The translations under genes and the position numbers were made by a program. Below are positions 51,033 through 60,675 of a stretch of DNA of 64,000 bases, one piece after another. How positions within the stretch are numbered: position 1 is the stretch's first letter; every line of letters begins with the position of its first letter. The notes under the pieces are model-generated. The model was not told the origin of the DNA. It ran no database searches and saw nothing but the letters and a program-made list of their open reading frames with translations. This DNA comes from Methylobacterium sp. 2A (GTDB taxonomy: Bacteria; Pseudomonadota; Alphaproteobacteria; Rhizobiales; Beijerinckiaceae), in NCBI RefSeq assembly GCF_009806555.1, contig NZ_VUOK01000003.1:372001-436000 (forward strand). Reading direction: 5' to 3'.

Positions 51033-51953
51033 GTGGTGATCGACAAGCTGGACTTCCTGCTCGCGCTCGCCCGCGAGCAGCATTTCGGACACGCCGCCGA
51101 GGCCTGCGGGGTGACCCAGCAGACGCTCTCGGCCGGCGTGAAGCAGCTGGAGAACCGCTTCGGCGTGCAGCTCGTGCTGCGCGGCTCGCGCTTCCAGGGC
51201 TTCACCCCCGAGGGGGAGCGGGTGCTGGAATGGGCGCGGCGGATCGTGGCCGACGCCCGCGCCATGCACGAGGAGGTCACGGGCCTGCGCCGCGGTCTGA
51301 CCGGGCACCTGCGCATCGCGGCGATCCCCACCGCCCTGCCGATGATCGTGCAGCTGACCACGCCCTATCGGGAGCGGCATCCGGACGTGCGGCTGACGGT
51401 CGAGTCGGCGACCTCGACCGACATCTTCTCGCTGATCGAGAATCTGGAGGCGGATGCCGGCCTGACCTACCTCGACAACGAGCCCCTCGGGCGGGTGATC
51501 TCCGTGCCGCTCTACCGGGAGCGCTACCGCCTCGTGACGGCGATCGGCGGCCCGTTCGACCAGCGGGAGAGCGTCACCTGGGCCGAGACCGGCAGCCTGC
51601 CGCTCTGTCTGCTCACCCCCAACATGCAGAACCGGCGGATCATCGATCACCAGATCCGGGAATCGGGCGCCGAGCCGGCCGCCACCCTCGAATCGAACTC
51701 GATGATCGTGCTCTTGACCCATGTGCGCACCCTGCGCTGGGCCTCGGTCATGCCGGAGATCCTGGTCGATGCCCTGGGGCCCATGGAGGGCGTTCGGGCC
51801 ATCCCGATCACCGCACCGGATCTGGTGCATACGATCGGCCTCGTCGCCCCGCGGCGCGAGCCGTCGACTCCGATGGTCACCGCCCTCGTGGCCATCGCCC
51901 GCTCGCTGGCGCGGACGCTCGATCCGGGTTCGTCGGAAGCGTCATCCGCCTGA
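51033..51953 (+). CDS. LysR-type transcriptional regulator (likely of the formate dehydrogenase genes)
   Basis: 306 residues from GTG 51033. The winged HTH is at about residues 5-60 (ALAREQHFGHAAEACGVTQQ, TLSAGVKQLENRFGVQLVLR). The effector domain begins at GHLRIAAIPTALPMIVQLTT and shows the usual two subdomains. It follows the transporter by 76 bases on the same strand and ends at a convergent terminator shared with rpmG. LysR regulators control fds genes in Cupriavidus (FdsR); control of fds and the transporter here is inferred from position. Confidence 0.92.
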   Translation: MVIDKLDFLLALAREQHFGHAAEACGVTQQTLSAGVKQLENRFGVQLVLRGSRFQGFTPEGERVLEWARRIVADARAMHEEVTGLRRGLTGHLRIAAIPTALPMIVQLTTPYRERHPDVRLTVESATSTDIFSLIENLEADAGLTYLDNEPLGRVISVPLYRERYRLVTAIGGPFDQRESVTWAETGSLPLCLLTPNMQNRRIIDHQIRESGAEPAATLESNSMIVLLTHVRTLRWASVMPEILVDALGPMEGVRAIPITAPDLVHTIGLVAPRREPSTPMVTALVAIARSLARTLDPGSSEASSA

Positions 51954-51992
51954 TCGCGGGTTGCGCCCTGCGCGCATATGGCGGGACGCACG

Positions 51993-52022
51993 AAAAAGCC
52001 GCCCCGTCTCCGGAGCGGCTTT
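51993..52022 (-). terminator. Rho-independent terminator of rpmG (possibly bidirectional)
   Basis: AAGCCGCCCCG and CGGAGCGGCTT form an 11-bp stem with one mismatch and a four-base loop. On the minus strand it is followed by a run of five T, so it ends the rpmG transcript. On the plus strand it also lies 40 bases after the lysR stop. Confidence 0.85.
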
Positions 52023-52049
52023 GCGACGACCGGGCTGCGGCGCGTCGGC

Positions 52050-52217
52050 TTATTTGATCTTGGTTTCCTTGAACTCGACGTGCTTGCGCGCGACCGGGTC
52101 GTACTTGCGCATCGACAGCTTCTCGGTCTGCGTCCGGGAATTCTTCTTGGTGACGTAGAAGTAGCCCGTGTCGGCGGTGGACATGAGCTTGATCTTGACG
52201 GTGACGGCCTTGGCCAT
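52050..52217 (-). CDS. rpmG: 50S ribosomal protein L33
   Basis: 55 residues, the normal length. [40 protein letters not shown] and [13 protein letters not shown] match the Cys-free L33 form of alphaproteobacteria. GGAG lies upstream of the ATG at 52217. A good terminator follows. The gene appears to be monocistronic. Confidence 0.97.
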   Translation of the reverse strand: MAKAVTVKIKLMSTADTGYFYVTKKNSRTQTEKLSMRKYDPVARKHVEFKETKIK

Positions 52218-52324
52218 GGCGCGGCGCTCCTGCAGGGGTGCGGCATTCCGCGTGAGCGAAACGCAAATGGCCGGGAAGACCCGGCCGAATACGGGCGGGT
52301 GAATGCCCGATCGGGCCGGGCAGG

Positions 52325-53509
52325 TCAAGAGCGGGTGCGCTTGCACTCCGTCAGGGCGAGCCAGGCGGTGAAGGCCAGGAACAGGGCGAGCAGCGCCAGC
52401 GCGAAGCCGTGCGGGGGCACGAGATCGAGCCCGCCGCCGATCACCGGCGGCCCCAGCATCAGCCCGACATTGTAGAGCACCACGAAGGCCGCGTTGGCGC
52501 CCGCGAGGTCGTTTGGCGGCGTCCTATCGCCGAGCATGGCGAGACCGACCGTGTAGAGCGTGCCGGCGATGCCGCCCCAGATTAGCAGCAGCAGCCCGAA
52601 CGCCAGGGGGCTGCCGGCCGTCAGGGGGATGAGCGCCGAGCCCACGGCCCCCGAGAGGCCCGCGCCGAGCAGCACCGCGCCGCGGTCGAACCGGTCGGCG
52701 AGCCAGCCGAACGGGATCTGGAACAGGACGTTGCCGAGCGCGATCAGGCTGACGAGCCCGGCCGCGCCCTGTGCGTCATAACCCAGGCGCAGGCCGTAGA
52801 GCGGCAGGATCGCGAAGATGCCGGTCTCGACCGCCCCGTAGGCGAGGGCGGCCGCGAGCGCGCCGGGGGCGAGGCGCAGGTAGCCGAAGAGACCCTGGCC
52901 CGAACCCGGCTCGATCGTCGGCGACAATCCGCGGGCGAGCAGGATCGGCAAGCCGCCGGCCAGCATGAGGGCGGCGCCGGTCGCGTAGGGGGCGAGCCCC
53001 TCGGTGCCGACGAGCGCCAGCAGGAGCGGGCCCACCGCGAAGCCCGCCGCCAGCACGGTGGCGTAGATGCCCATCACGAGGCCGCGGCGCTCCGGCGGGG
53101 CGGCGGCGTTGATCCAGTACTCGGAGAGCACGAACAGGGCGCCGAGCGTCATCGAGAAGACGAAGCGCAGGGGAAACCAGAGCGCGATGCCCGGCAGGAT
53201 CGGGAACAGCGCGAGACTCGCCGCCCCGACGACCAGCGCGAGGCCGAGCAGCGGCGCGACTCCGATCCGCGCCGCGAGCCGCGGCACGAACGGAACCGTG
53301 CAGATGCTGGCGATGCCCGCCACCGCGGTGTTGATCCCGATCAGCGTGCTCGACGCGCCGCGCCGCTCCAGCTCGATCGACAGGAGCGGGATCGACAGGC
53401 TCAGCCCGATGCCGACCACGGTGACGCAGGTCACGGCCGCCGCGATCGCCGCCACATCCTCCGGCCGGATCACCCGCCGCACGTCCTGACCCAATTCCTC
53501 TTGGTTCAC
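52325..53509 (-). CDS. MFS transporter (YcaD/UMF1-like efflux family)
   Basis: 394 residues with twelve predicted helices in two halves. The start is GTG 53509, overlapping the stop of the upstream NUDIX gene (GTGA). [40 protein letters not shown] (the conserved loop with SEYW) and [20 protein letters not shown] are typical of the YcaD/fosmidomycin-type MFS clade common next to NUDIX genes in Rhizobiales. The substrate is unknown. Confidence 0.9.
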   Translation of the reverse strand: MNQEELGQDVRRVIRPEDVAAIAAAVTCVTVVGIGLSLSIPLLSIELERRGASSTLIGINTAVAGIASICTVPFVPRLAARIGVAPLLGLALVVGAASLALFPILPGIALWFPLRFVFSMTLGALFVLSEYWINAAAPPERRGLVMGIYATVLAAGFAVGPLLLALVGTEGLAPYATGAALMLAGGLPILLARGLSPTIEPGSGQGLFGYLRLAPGALAAALAYGAVETGIFAILPLYGLRLGYDAQGAAGLVSLIALGNVLFQIPFGWLADRFDRGAVLLGAGLSGAVGSALIPLTAGSPLAFGLLLLIWGGIAGTLYTVGLAMLGDRTPPNDLAGANAAFVVLYNVGLMLGPPVIGGGLDLVPPHGFALALLALFLAFTAWLALTECKRTRS

Positions 53510-54249
53510 AAAGCCACCCGCTCGCGGCGGCCGTAGCGCTCGTAGTGGAAGGGAATCATGCGGTGCGGAGCGAAGTCGGCGGCGATCTGGGCTTCCAGAT
53601 CGTCCAGGATGGCGCGGGTGATGTACGGCAGATCGAGCTTGCGGGCCGCGTCGAGGCGGACCCAGGCGAGTTCGGTGAATTCCGCGTCGGCCGTCACGCG
53701 TCCGGGCTCCTCGGCCGCGACCATCTGCCGGTCGACCGCGAAGAAGCGCGTGTCGAACCGGCGCACGCGCTTGGGCGGCGTGATCGCCCGGGCCACGAGG
53801 TGCAGCGCCTCCAGATCCGGCAGGACGCCGTGCCGGGCAAACCCCTCCCAACCCGCGGGCGTCTCCTCCGGGGCGCCATGTTCCGTGGTGCCGAGCAGCA
53901 GTCCGGTCTCCTCGTAGGTCTCGCGGATGGCGGCGAGCGCCAGGGCACGGCCGAGATGGTGCGGCGGCCGCGAGACCTGCCGGGTCAGGGCAGCCTCCGC
54001 GTAGTCGGGCAGCGCCCCGGCCACCGGCATGTGGCGGTCGCCGAACTCGATCCGGCCGCCCGGAAAGACGAACTTGCCAGGCATGAAGGCGAGGTTCGGG
54101 TTGCGCCGGCCCATCAGGACCTTCGGGCCGCCGCGTCCGCGCCGGTCGAGCACGATCATGGTGGCGGCGTCGCGGGGGCGCAGGCGCGCCGGGGCGGGCT
54201 TGTGCTCAGGCGCGGTCGCGGTCTGGGATTCCTGCTGCGGCAGCGGCAA
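53506..54249 (-). CDS. NUDIX hydrolase
   Basis: 247 residues. The TTG at 54249 is chosen because GGAGGAG lies seven bases upstream, and it overlaps the 3' end of the DUF983 gene by 44 bases. The family-typical RPRDAATMIVLDRRGRGGPK, VLMGRRNPNLAFMPGKFVFP follows. The NUDIX box is recognisable in LALAAIRETYEETGLLLG, which binds the metal-pyrophosphate. Members near 240 residues with this N-terminus hydrolyse CoA-like or dinucleotide substrates; the actual substrate is unknown. It is coupled to the MFS gene downstream. Confidence 0.9.
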   Translation of the reverse strand: MPLPQQESQTATAPEHKPAPARLRPRDAATMIVLDRRGRGGPKVLMGRRNPNLAFMPGKFVFPGGRIEFGDRHMPVAGALPDYAEAALTRQVSRPPHHLGRALALAAIRETYEETGLLLGTTEHGAPEETPAGWEGFARHGVLPDLEALHLVARAITPPKRVRRFDTRFFAVDRQMVAAEEPGRVTADAEFTELAWVRLDAARKLDLPYITRAILDDLEAQIAADFAPHRMIPFHYERYGRRERVAL

Positions 54250-54670
54250 GGCGCGTCTCCTCCAGCCCCGGGGCGGGACGGCTCCGCGGTAGCGTGGCGA
54301 AGCCTTGCATGCCAAGGGCGTATTGCAGCCCGACGACGGCCCCCTTCACCGGCTGGAGCAGCGCCAGGGCCATCGCCAGCGTGACGACCGGCCACACGCC
54401 CATCTCGACCCAGAGCGGCACGTCGTACGCACTCTCGGTCTCGAGGATCAGGTAGCCGACGATGTGGCCGACGATGAAGATCACCGCGTAGGGCGGCAGG
54501 TCGTCGGCCCGGTGGTGATGCAGTTCCAGGCCGCAGGCGTCGCATTCGGGCCGCACCTTGAGGAAGCGGCCGAAGATCCGCCCCCGGCCGCAATGCGGGC
54601 AGCGGCCGATCAAGCCCCGGGCCATCGCGGGGACGAGGCGGGTGCGCTGGGGAATCGCTTCGGCGGCCAT
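54206..54670 (-). CDS. DUF983 family membrane protein
   Basis: 154 residues. A zinc-ribbon-like start (GRCPHCGRGRIFGRFLKVRP, then ECDACGLEL) is followed by two membrane helices (YAVIFIVGHIVGYLILETES, WVEMGVWPVVTLAMALALLQ) and the PVKGAVVGLQYALGMQGF end of DUF983. The Cys pairs may bind zinc. It is the first gene of the leftward DUF983-NUDIX-MFS run. Function unknown. Confidence 0.93.
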   Translation of the reverse strand: MAAEAIPQRTRLVPAMARGLIGRCPHCGRGRIFGRFLKVRPECDACGLELHHHRADDLPPYAVIFIVGHIVGYLILETESAYDVPLWVEMGVWPVVTLAMALALLQPVKGAVVGLQYALGMQGFATLPRSRPAPGLEETRLAAAAAGIPDRDRA

Positions 54671-54693
54671 GTCCCAGGTCTACACCGCCCGGC

Positions 54694-57009
54694 TCAGCGG
54701 CGCGAGCCGCGGTGGCGCGACCCGGTGTTGCGGATTCCCGCAGGGCGGCCGGGCGGCGCGGCCTTGAACGGCCGGCCGCCGGGCTTCTTGCCGGGGCTGG
54801 CTTTCCGGGCGCCGGAGCGGCCCTCGCTCAGCAGTTCGAACCGCAGGGCGCCGGCCACCGGCGCGGCCTCCACGAGGCGCACCTCGACCCGGTCGCCGAG
54901 ACGGAAGGTCTCGCCGGTCCGCTCGCCCACCAGAGCGTGGCGGCCCTCCTCGTGGCGGAAATAGTCGGCCCCGAGCTGCGAGATCGGCACGAATCCGTCC
55001 GCCCCGGTCTCGTCGAGCTTGATGAACAAACCGGCCCGGGTGACGCCCGCGATCTGACCCGCGAAGGTCGCGCCGACCTGATCGGCGAGGTGGTGGGCGA
55101 TCAGCCGGTCGATGGTCTCGCGCTCGGCCGCCATGGCGCGGCGCTCGGCCGCCGAGATCTGCTCGCCGATCTGCGCCAGCTCGCCCGCCGCGATGACGGG
55201 CGCCAGCCCATCGCTGCCGAGCCGGCAGGCGGTGATCAGCGCCCGGTGGACGATCAGGTCGGCGTAGCGCCGGATCGGCGAGGTGAAATGCGCGTAGCGG
55301 CGCAGGTTCAGCCCGAAATGCCCGAGATTCTCGGCGGCGTAGACGGCCTGCGCCTGACTGCGCAGGATCACTTCGTTGAGGAAGACCCCGTGCTCGGTCT
55401 CGGCCGCCATGGCCAGGATGCGGTTGAACAGGGCGGGGCGCAGCGCGCCTTCCTTCGGCAGCTTGATCCCCACCGAGGCCAGGACCTCGCCGAGCGCGCG
55501 CATCTTCTCGAGGGCCGGCTCGTCGTGGACGCGGTAGATCAGCGGCTGCTTGGCCTGCTCAAGCGTCTCGGCGGCGGCGACGTTCGCCTGGATCATGAAC
55601 TCTTCGATGAGCCGGTGGGCGTCGAGGCGTTCCGGCACGATCACGCGGTCGACGGCGCCGTCGGGCCTCAGCAGGACCTTGCGCTCGGGCAGGTCCAGCG
55701 CCAGAGGCCCGCGGCGGTCCCGGGCTGCGCGCAGGGCCGCGTAGGCCGCCCAGAGGGGGCGCAGCGCCGTCTCCAGCAGCGGCCCGGTCCTGTCGTCCGG
55801 ATGCCCGTCGATCGCCGCCTGCGCCTGCGCGTAGGCGAGCTTGGCGCGGGAGCGCATCATCACCCGGTGGAAGCCGTGGCGGCGCTTCTCGCCGTCCGCC
55901 GCGATGACCATGCGCACCGCGAGCGCCGGCCGGTCCTCGCCCTCGCGCAGCGAGCAGAGGTCGTTGGAGATCCGCTCGGGCAGCATCGGCACGACCCGGT
56001 CGGGGAAGTAGACCGAGTTGCCGCGCTCCAGCGCCTCGCGGTCGAGGCTGGAGCCGGGGCGCACATAGGCGGCGACGTCCGCGATGGCGACGGTGAGGAT
56101 GAAACCGCCCGGATTGGCCGGGTCGGGATCGGCCTCGGCCATCACGGCGTCGTCATGGTCCTTGGCGTCCGGCGGGTCGATGGTGAGCAGCGGCCGGTCG
56201 CGCCAGTCTTCCCGGCCCTTCAGCGTGGCGGGCTTGGCGGAATCCGCCTCGGCCAGGGTCGCATCCGAAAACACGTGCGGGATGTTGTGCAGGTGGAGCG
56301 CGATCAGGCTCACCGCCTTCTCGGAGCCGAGCGAGCCCAATCGCTCGCGCACGCGGCCCCGCGGCAGGCCGAAGCGGGTCTCGCGCTCCAGCGAGACGCT
56401 GACGAGGTCGCCGTCGCGGGCCTGCCCCTCCTCGCCGGGCGGGATCAGGATCTCGCGCCCCTGCGAGCGCTTCTCCACCGGGACGATCCGGCCGCCCTGC
56501 GCGCCTGCCCGGTAGACGCCGATGATCTCGGCCTTGTTCTTCCCGATGACCTTGACGACGCGGCCGCTATAGCCGCCCTCGGCGTCGCGCTCGACCCGGA
56601 TCAGGGCGCGGTCGCCGATGCCCGGCGCCGGCCGGTTTCCCTTGCGGGGGCCGCGCCCCTGCGTCAGCACGATGGATGGCGGCTTGCCGGTGCCGGTCCA
56701 CTCCGCCGGAACCGCCAGAAAATCGCCGTGGCGGTCGCGCGCGCGGATATCCGCCAGCACGACCGGCGGCAGATGGCCCGCCGGGGTGAGGCCGCCGCGG
56801 TCGCGGTCGAGGGCGCCGTCCGCCTCGATCTCCTTGAGGAGGCGTTTCAGCTCGATCTTGGCGGACCCGGTGATGCCGAAGGCCTTGGCGATCTCCCGCT
56901 TGCCGACGCGCTCTTTCGACTCGGCCACGAAGGCGAGGATCTGCTCACGGGTGGGGAAGGGCGGCGGAGCGGCGGGCTCGGCCGCCGGGGCGGTGGTGCG
57001 TCGTGCCAA
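54694..57009 (-). CDS. rnr: Ribonuclease R
   Basis: 771 residues. An N-terminal winged helix (LAFVAESKERVGKREIAKAF) and cold-shock domains precede the RNB exonuclease domain with its Asp cluster (TIDPPDAKDHDDAVMAEADP) and the arginine-containing HFTSPIRRYADLIVHRALIT. An S1 domain (GVTRAGLFIKLDETGADGFV) and a basic Gly/Lys/Arg-rich tail finish it. It degrades structured RNA 3' to 5'. The start is uncertain: TTG 57009 fits the family N-terminus but lacks a clear ribosome binding site; the frame stays open far upstream only as antisense of the next gene. Confidence 0.93.
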   Translation of the reverse strand: MARRTTAPAAEPAAPPPFPTREQILAFVAESKERVGKREIAKAFGITGSAKIELKRLLKEIEADGALDRDRGGLTPAGHLPPVVLADIRARDRHGDFLAVPAEWTGTGKPPSIVLTQGRGPRKGNRPAPGIGDRALIRVERDAEGGYSGRVVKVIGKNKAEIIGVYRAGAQGGRIVPVEKRSQGREILIPPGEEGQARDGDLVSVSLERETRFGLPRGRVRERLGSLGSEKAVSLIALHLHNIPHVFSDATLAEADSAKPATLKGREDWRDRPLLTIDPPDAKDHDDAVMAEADPDPANPGGFILTVAIADVAAYVRPGSSLDREALERGNSVYFPDRVVPMLPERISNDLCSLREGEDRPALAVRMVIAADGEKRRHGFHRVMMRSRAKLAYAQAQAAIDGHPDDRTGPLLETALRPLWAAYAALRAARDRRGPLALDLPERKVLLRPDGAVDRVIVPERLDAHRLIEEFMIQANVAAAETLEQAKQPLIYRVHDEPALEKMRALGEVLASVGIKLPKEGALRPALFNRILAMAAETEHGVFLNEVILRSQAQAVYAAENLGHFGLNLRRYAHFTSPIRRYADLIVHRALITACRLGSDGLAPVIAAGELAQIGEQISAAERRAMAAERETIDRLIAHHLADQVGATFAGQIAGVTRAGLFIKLDETGADGFVPISQLGADYFRHEEGRHALVGERTGETFRLGDRVEVRLVEAAPVAGALRFELLSEGRSGARKASPGKKPGGRPFKAAPPGRPAGIRNTGSRHRGSRR

Positions 57010-57140
57010 ACGATGGGTGCCGGATAAGTCTCGGAAAACGAAGCCCGTGCGGGCTGAGGACCGACTCGATCCTATGCGCCTAACATGGGTCCCGGACCCG
57101 CCCAGGGCAACGCCGCGCCGGCGCTCCTCAACAGGCGCGC

Positions 57141-57479
57141 TCAGCCGGTCGAGGCGATCTTCCGGATATGGTCGACCGCCTGATCCACGTCGAAGCCCGG
57201 CGCGACGATCGCCTCCAGGGTGAAGGGGCAGGCGCGCGGCAGGGTCAGGTTCACCTGTCCCTCCAGCGGTGCCAGATCCGGCGTCTCGGCATCGTGGATG
57301 GCCAGCGTCCAGGCGCCGTCCATGCGCAGGCTCGCCGGGTCGGGCGGATCGCCCGCGAGCGCCGCGATCTTGGCGCGGCCCGCGTCCCGGCAGGCGAGGC
57401 TCGCCGCGTCGTCCGAGATCAGGGCCGCCTTGATCAGCTCGGCCAGGGCATCCCTGACCCGTTCCACGCTCGCGTTCAT
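57141..57479 (-). CDS. Hypothetical protein, 112 aa
   Basis: MNASVERVRDALAELIKAAL begins a soluble alpha/beta protein with RACPFTLEAIVAPGFDVDQA and VDHIRKIASTG at the end. An alternative ATG lies two codons upstream (57485). It is divergent from the dehydrogenase gene at 57595. No family is recognised with confidence. Confidence 0.65.
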   Translation of the reverse strand: MNASVERVRDALAELIKAALISDDAASLACRDAGRAKIAALAGDPPDPASLRMDGAWTLAIHDAETPDLAPLEGQVNLTLPRACPFTLEAIVAPGFDVDQAVDHIRKIASTG

Positions 57480-57594
57480 GGGCATCCGTTCCGAAGGTTT
57501 TGAGCGCGTGGCAAGGCGGATGCCAGCCACGATCGGGCCGCTGTGACAGAACCGCCGATCTTCCCTGGCGGTCCGCCGGGTGTAGAAGGCGTGG

Positions 57595-60500
57595 ATGATC
57601 CCGGTCCTGACCCGCCACACCGAGGCCGTGCCGCTCTATGCCGCGGCCTGCGCGGAGCTGCGCCTGCGCGGCTTCGCGGGCGACCTGTCGCTGTCGGATG
57701 CCGACCGCACCGTCTTCTCCACCGACAATTCGATCTATCAGGTCGAGCCGGGGGCCGTGGCCTTCCCGCGCTCCCGCGACGACCTCGTGCGGATCGCAAA
57801 ACTCCTCGACGACCCGCGCTTTGCCGAGATCGTGATCCGGCCCCGGGGCGGCGCGACCGGCACCAACGGCCAGTCGCTCGGCCACGGCCTCGTGGTCGAC
57901 ACCTCGCGGCACATGAACCGCATCCTGGAGATCGACGTCGCCAACCGCACCGTCCGGGTCGAGCCGGGTGTCGTGAAGGACCAGCTCAACCGGGAACTGG
58001 CCAAGCACGGCCTGTTCTTCGCGCCGGAACTCTCGACCTCGAACCGCGCCACGATCGGCGGGATGATCTCCACCGATGCCTGCGGCCAGGGCTCGTGCCT
58101 CTACGGCAAGACCCGGGACCATGTCCTGGCGCTGACCTGCGTGCTCACCGACGGCACGGTCTGGACTGCCGAGCCCCTGGATGCGGAGGGCCTTGAGGCC
58201 GCCAAGGGGCGCAACGACCGGGTCGGGGAGATCCACCGCACCGTCGATGCCGTCGTCACCGAGAACGCGGCTTTGATCGAGGAGCGGTTTCCCAAGCTCA
58301 ACCGCTGTCTGACCGGCTACGACCTCGCGCATCTGCGCGATGCAGAGGGGCGGTTCGACCTCAAGAGCGTGCTCTGTGGATCGGAGGGCACGCTGGCCCT
58401 GATCGCCGAGGCGCGGCTCAACGTGCTGCCGATCCCGAAGGCCGCGGTGCTGGTGGCGCTCTCCTACGTGGATTTCGACGCGGCGCTGCGTGACGCGCAG
58501 GCTTTGCTGCCCTTCGGCGCCGCCTCGGTCGAGACCATCGACTCGACCGTGCTGGGCCTCGCGCGAAAAGATCCGATCTGGGCCGAGGTGCAGGCCTTCT
58601 TCCCCGACGACCCGGCCGGGCGGCCGGTGGACGGGATCAACCTCGTGGAATTCGTCGGCGACGACGCGGCCGGCGTCGAGGCCGCCCTGGGGCGGCTCAC
58701 CGGGATGCTAGAGGCCGAGCGCGGCCCCGACACCAAGCGCCTCGGCTTCACCATCGCCCGGGGCCCGGCGATCGAGCGGCTCTGGACCATGCGCAAGAAG
58801 GCGGTGGGCCTCCTTGGCGCCGCCAAGGGCGATGCCCGGCCGATCCCGTTCGTGGAGGATACGGCGGTGCCGCCCGAGCGGCTTGCCGACTACATCGCCG
58901 AGTTCCGGGCGCTCCTCGATGGCAAGGGGCTGCGCTACGGTATGTTCGGCCACGTCGATGCCGGCGTGCTGCATGTCCGCCCGGCGATCGACCTCAAGGA
59001 TCCGGACCGGAACGGCCTGATCCGCGAGGTGACGGAGGGCGTGGTCGCGCTCACCGCGAAGTACGGTGGCCTGCTCTGGGGCGAGCACGGCAAAGGGTTT
59101 CGCTCGGAATTCGTGCCCGCGACCTTCGGGCCCTTGATGCCCGCGCTGGAGGCGATCAAGCGGGCCTTCGATCCGGGCGACCGGATGAACCCCGGCAAGA
59201 TCGCCTCCGCGAAGGGGCAGAGCCTCACGCGGATCGACGGCGTGCCGCGCCGGGGCGAGCAGGATCGCACCATCCCGGCTCCGGTCCGGCAGGATTTCGA
59301 CGCGGCGCTCCACTGCAACGGCAACGGCGCCTGCTTCTCCTTCGACGCCGATGAGGCCATGTGCCCGTCCTGGAAGGCGACGCGCGAGCGCCGGCATTCG
59401 CCCAAGGGCCGTGCCTCGCTGATGCGCGAGTGGCTGCGGCGGGCTGCGGCGGAAGGGTTCGATCCGGCCGCCGAACTGGCGCGACAGCGTTCCGGCTGGC
59501 TCCGCGACGTGGCCGCCACGCTGCTCGGCGCCGTGCGACCGCGTTCCGCGCGGGACGATTTCTCGCATGCCGTCAAGGAGGCGATGGATGGCTGCCTCGC
59601 CTGCAAATCCTGCACGGGATCGTGCCCGATCAAGGTCGACGTGCCGAACTTCCGGGCGAAGTTCCTGGCGCTCTACCACACGCGCTACGCCCGCCCCCTG
59701 AAGGATCACCTCGTGGCGGCCCTGGAACCGCTGCTGCCGCTGGCTGCCCGGGCGCCGCGCCTGAGCAACGCGATCCTGACCAGCCCGATCACCCGCCTGC
59801 TCCTGGCCAGGGCCGGGCTGGTGGCGATCCCGCCCCTGTCGCCGGTCGATCTCCGGACGCGGCTCGCGGAACTCGGCGTCGCCGTCGCGAGCCCGGAGGC
59901 GCTGGCCCGGTTGAGCCCGCAGGAGCGCGAGACCGCGGTTCTGGTGGTGCAGGACGCCTTCACCAGCCACTTCGATGCGGAGGTGGTGGCCGATGCCTGC
60001 GCGCTGCTCATCGCCCTCGGCTTCCGGCCCTGGCTGGTGCCGTACCGACCGAACGGCAAGCCGCTGCACGTCCACGGTTTCCTCGCCCGGTTCGCCGGCG
60101 TCGCGCGTGCGAACGCCGCGATGCTGCGCGATCTCGCCCGGCAGGGGGTGCCGCTGGTCGGGATCGACCCGTCGATGACGCTGACCTACCGGTCCGAATA
60201 CGCGCAGGCGCTGGGCGCCGACGTGCCCAAGGTGCATCTCCTGCAGGAATGGCTGACGGCCCGGCTCGACCGGATCGCGCCGCGCCGGGGCGGCCGGACC
60301 ATGCGGCTCCTGCCGCATTGCACCGAGCGCACCAACGCGCCGGGTGCGGTGCGCGACTGGCAGGCCGTGTTCGCCCATCTCGGCCTGCGGCTCGACGTGC
60401 CGGCGGCCGGCTGCTGCGGCATGGCGGGGACCTACGGGCACGAGGCCCGCCACCGCGCGACCTCGGAGGCGATCTACGGCTTGAGCTGGGCCCGCCACGT

Positions 60501-60675
60501 CGCCGAGGCCCCCGGCTGCACGTTGCTGGCGGACGGCTATTCCTGCCGATCCCAGGCCAAGCTGGTCGACGGCGTGCGGCTGCGCCATCCGGTCCAGGCG
60601 CTTCTCGAGCATGTCCGTTCGGAGGTCGGGGCGGCGCCGTTCCATCCCGAGCGCGCGGCGGCCGCGGCGCGATGA
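57595..60675 (+). CDS. FAD-binding/Fe-S D-2-hydroxyacid dehydrogenase (YdiJ-like)
   Basis: 1026 residues. The N-terminal half is a PCMH-type FAD domain (IVIRPRGGATGTNGQSLGHG, SNRATIGGMISTDACGQGSC), then an FAD-oxidase C-terminal domain (RYGMFGHVDAGVLHVRPAID). The second half has a ferredoxin-type cluster (CLACKSCTGSCPIKVDVPNF), a Cys-rich N-terminal motif (CNGNGACFSFDADEAMCPSW) and CCG-type motifs (AAGCCGMAGTYGHEARHR). YdiJ relatives oxidise D-2-hydroxyglutarate or D-lactate and feed electrons to the respiratory chain. A four-base overlap couples it with the PanE-like gene. Confidence 0.92.
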   Translation: MIPVLTRHTEAVPLYAAACAELRLRGFAGDLSLSDADRTVFSTDNSIYQVEPGAVAFPRSRDDLVRIAKLLDDPRFAEIVIRPRGGATGTNGQSLGHGLVVDTSRHMNRILEIDVANRTVRVEPGVVKDQLNRELAKHGLFFAPELSTSNRATIGGMISTDACGQGSCLYGKTRDHVLALTCVLTDGTVWTAEPLDAEGLEAAKGRNDRVGEIHRTVDAVVTENAALIEERFPKLNRCLTGYDLAHLRDAEGRFDLKSVLCGSEGTLALIAEARLNVLPIPKAAVLVALSYVDFDAALRDAQALLPFGAASVETIDSTVLGLARKDPIWAEVQAFFPDDPAGRPVDGINLVEFVGDDAAGVEAALGRLTGMLEAERGPDTKRLGFTIARGPAIERLWTMRKKAVGLLGAAKGDARPIPFVEDTAVPPERLADYIAEFRALLDGKGLRYGMFGHVDAGVLHVRPAIDLKDPDRNGLIREVTEGVVALTAKYGGLLWGEHGKGFRSEFVPATFGPLMPALEAIKRAFDPGDRMNPGKIASAKGQSLTRIDGVPRRGEQDRTIPAPVRQDFDAALHCNGNGACFSFDADEAMCPSWKATRERRHSPKGRASLMREWLRRAAAEGFDPAAELARQRSGWLRDVAATLLGAVRPRSARDDFSHAVKEAMDGCLACKSCTGSCPIKVDVPNFRAKFLALYHTRYARPLKDHLVAALEPLLPLAARAPRLSNAILTSPITRLLLARAGLVAIPPLSPVDLRTRLAELGVAVASPEALARLSPQERETAVLVVQDAFTSHFDAEVVADACALLIALGFRPWLVPYRPNGKPLHVHGFLARFAGVARANAAMLRDLARQGVPLVGIDPSMTLTYRSEYAQALGADVPKVHLLQEWLTARLDRIAPRRGGRTMRLLPHCTERTNAPGAVRDWQAVFAHLGLRLDVPAAGCCGMAGTYGHEARHRATSEAIYGLSWARHVAEAPGCTLLADGYSCRSQAKLVDGVRLRHPVQALLEHVRSEVGAAPFHPERAAAAAR

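Noticed and set aside
57010-58332. Extension of RNase R to 1212 residues
   Set aside because: The extra 440 codons overlap the divergent 112-residue gene and the dehydrogenase gene in antisense. The RNase R family N-terminus starts near 57009.
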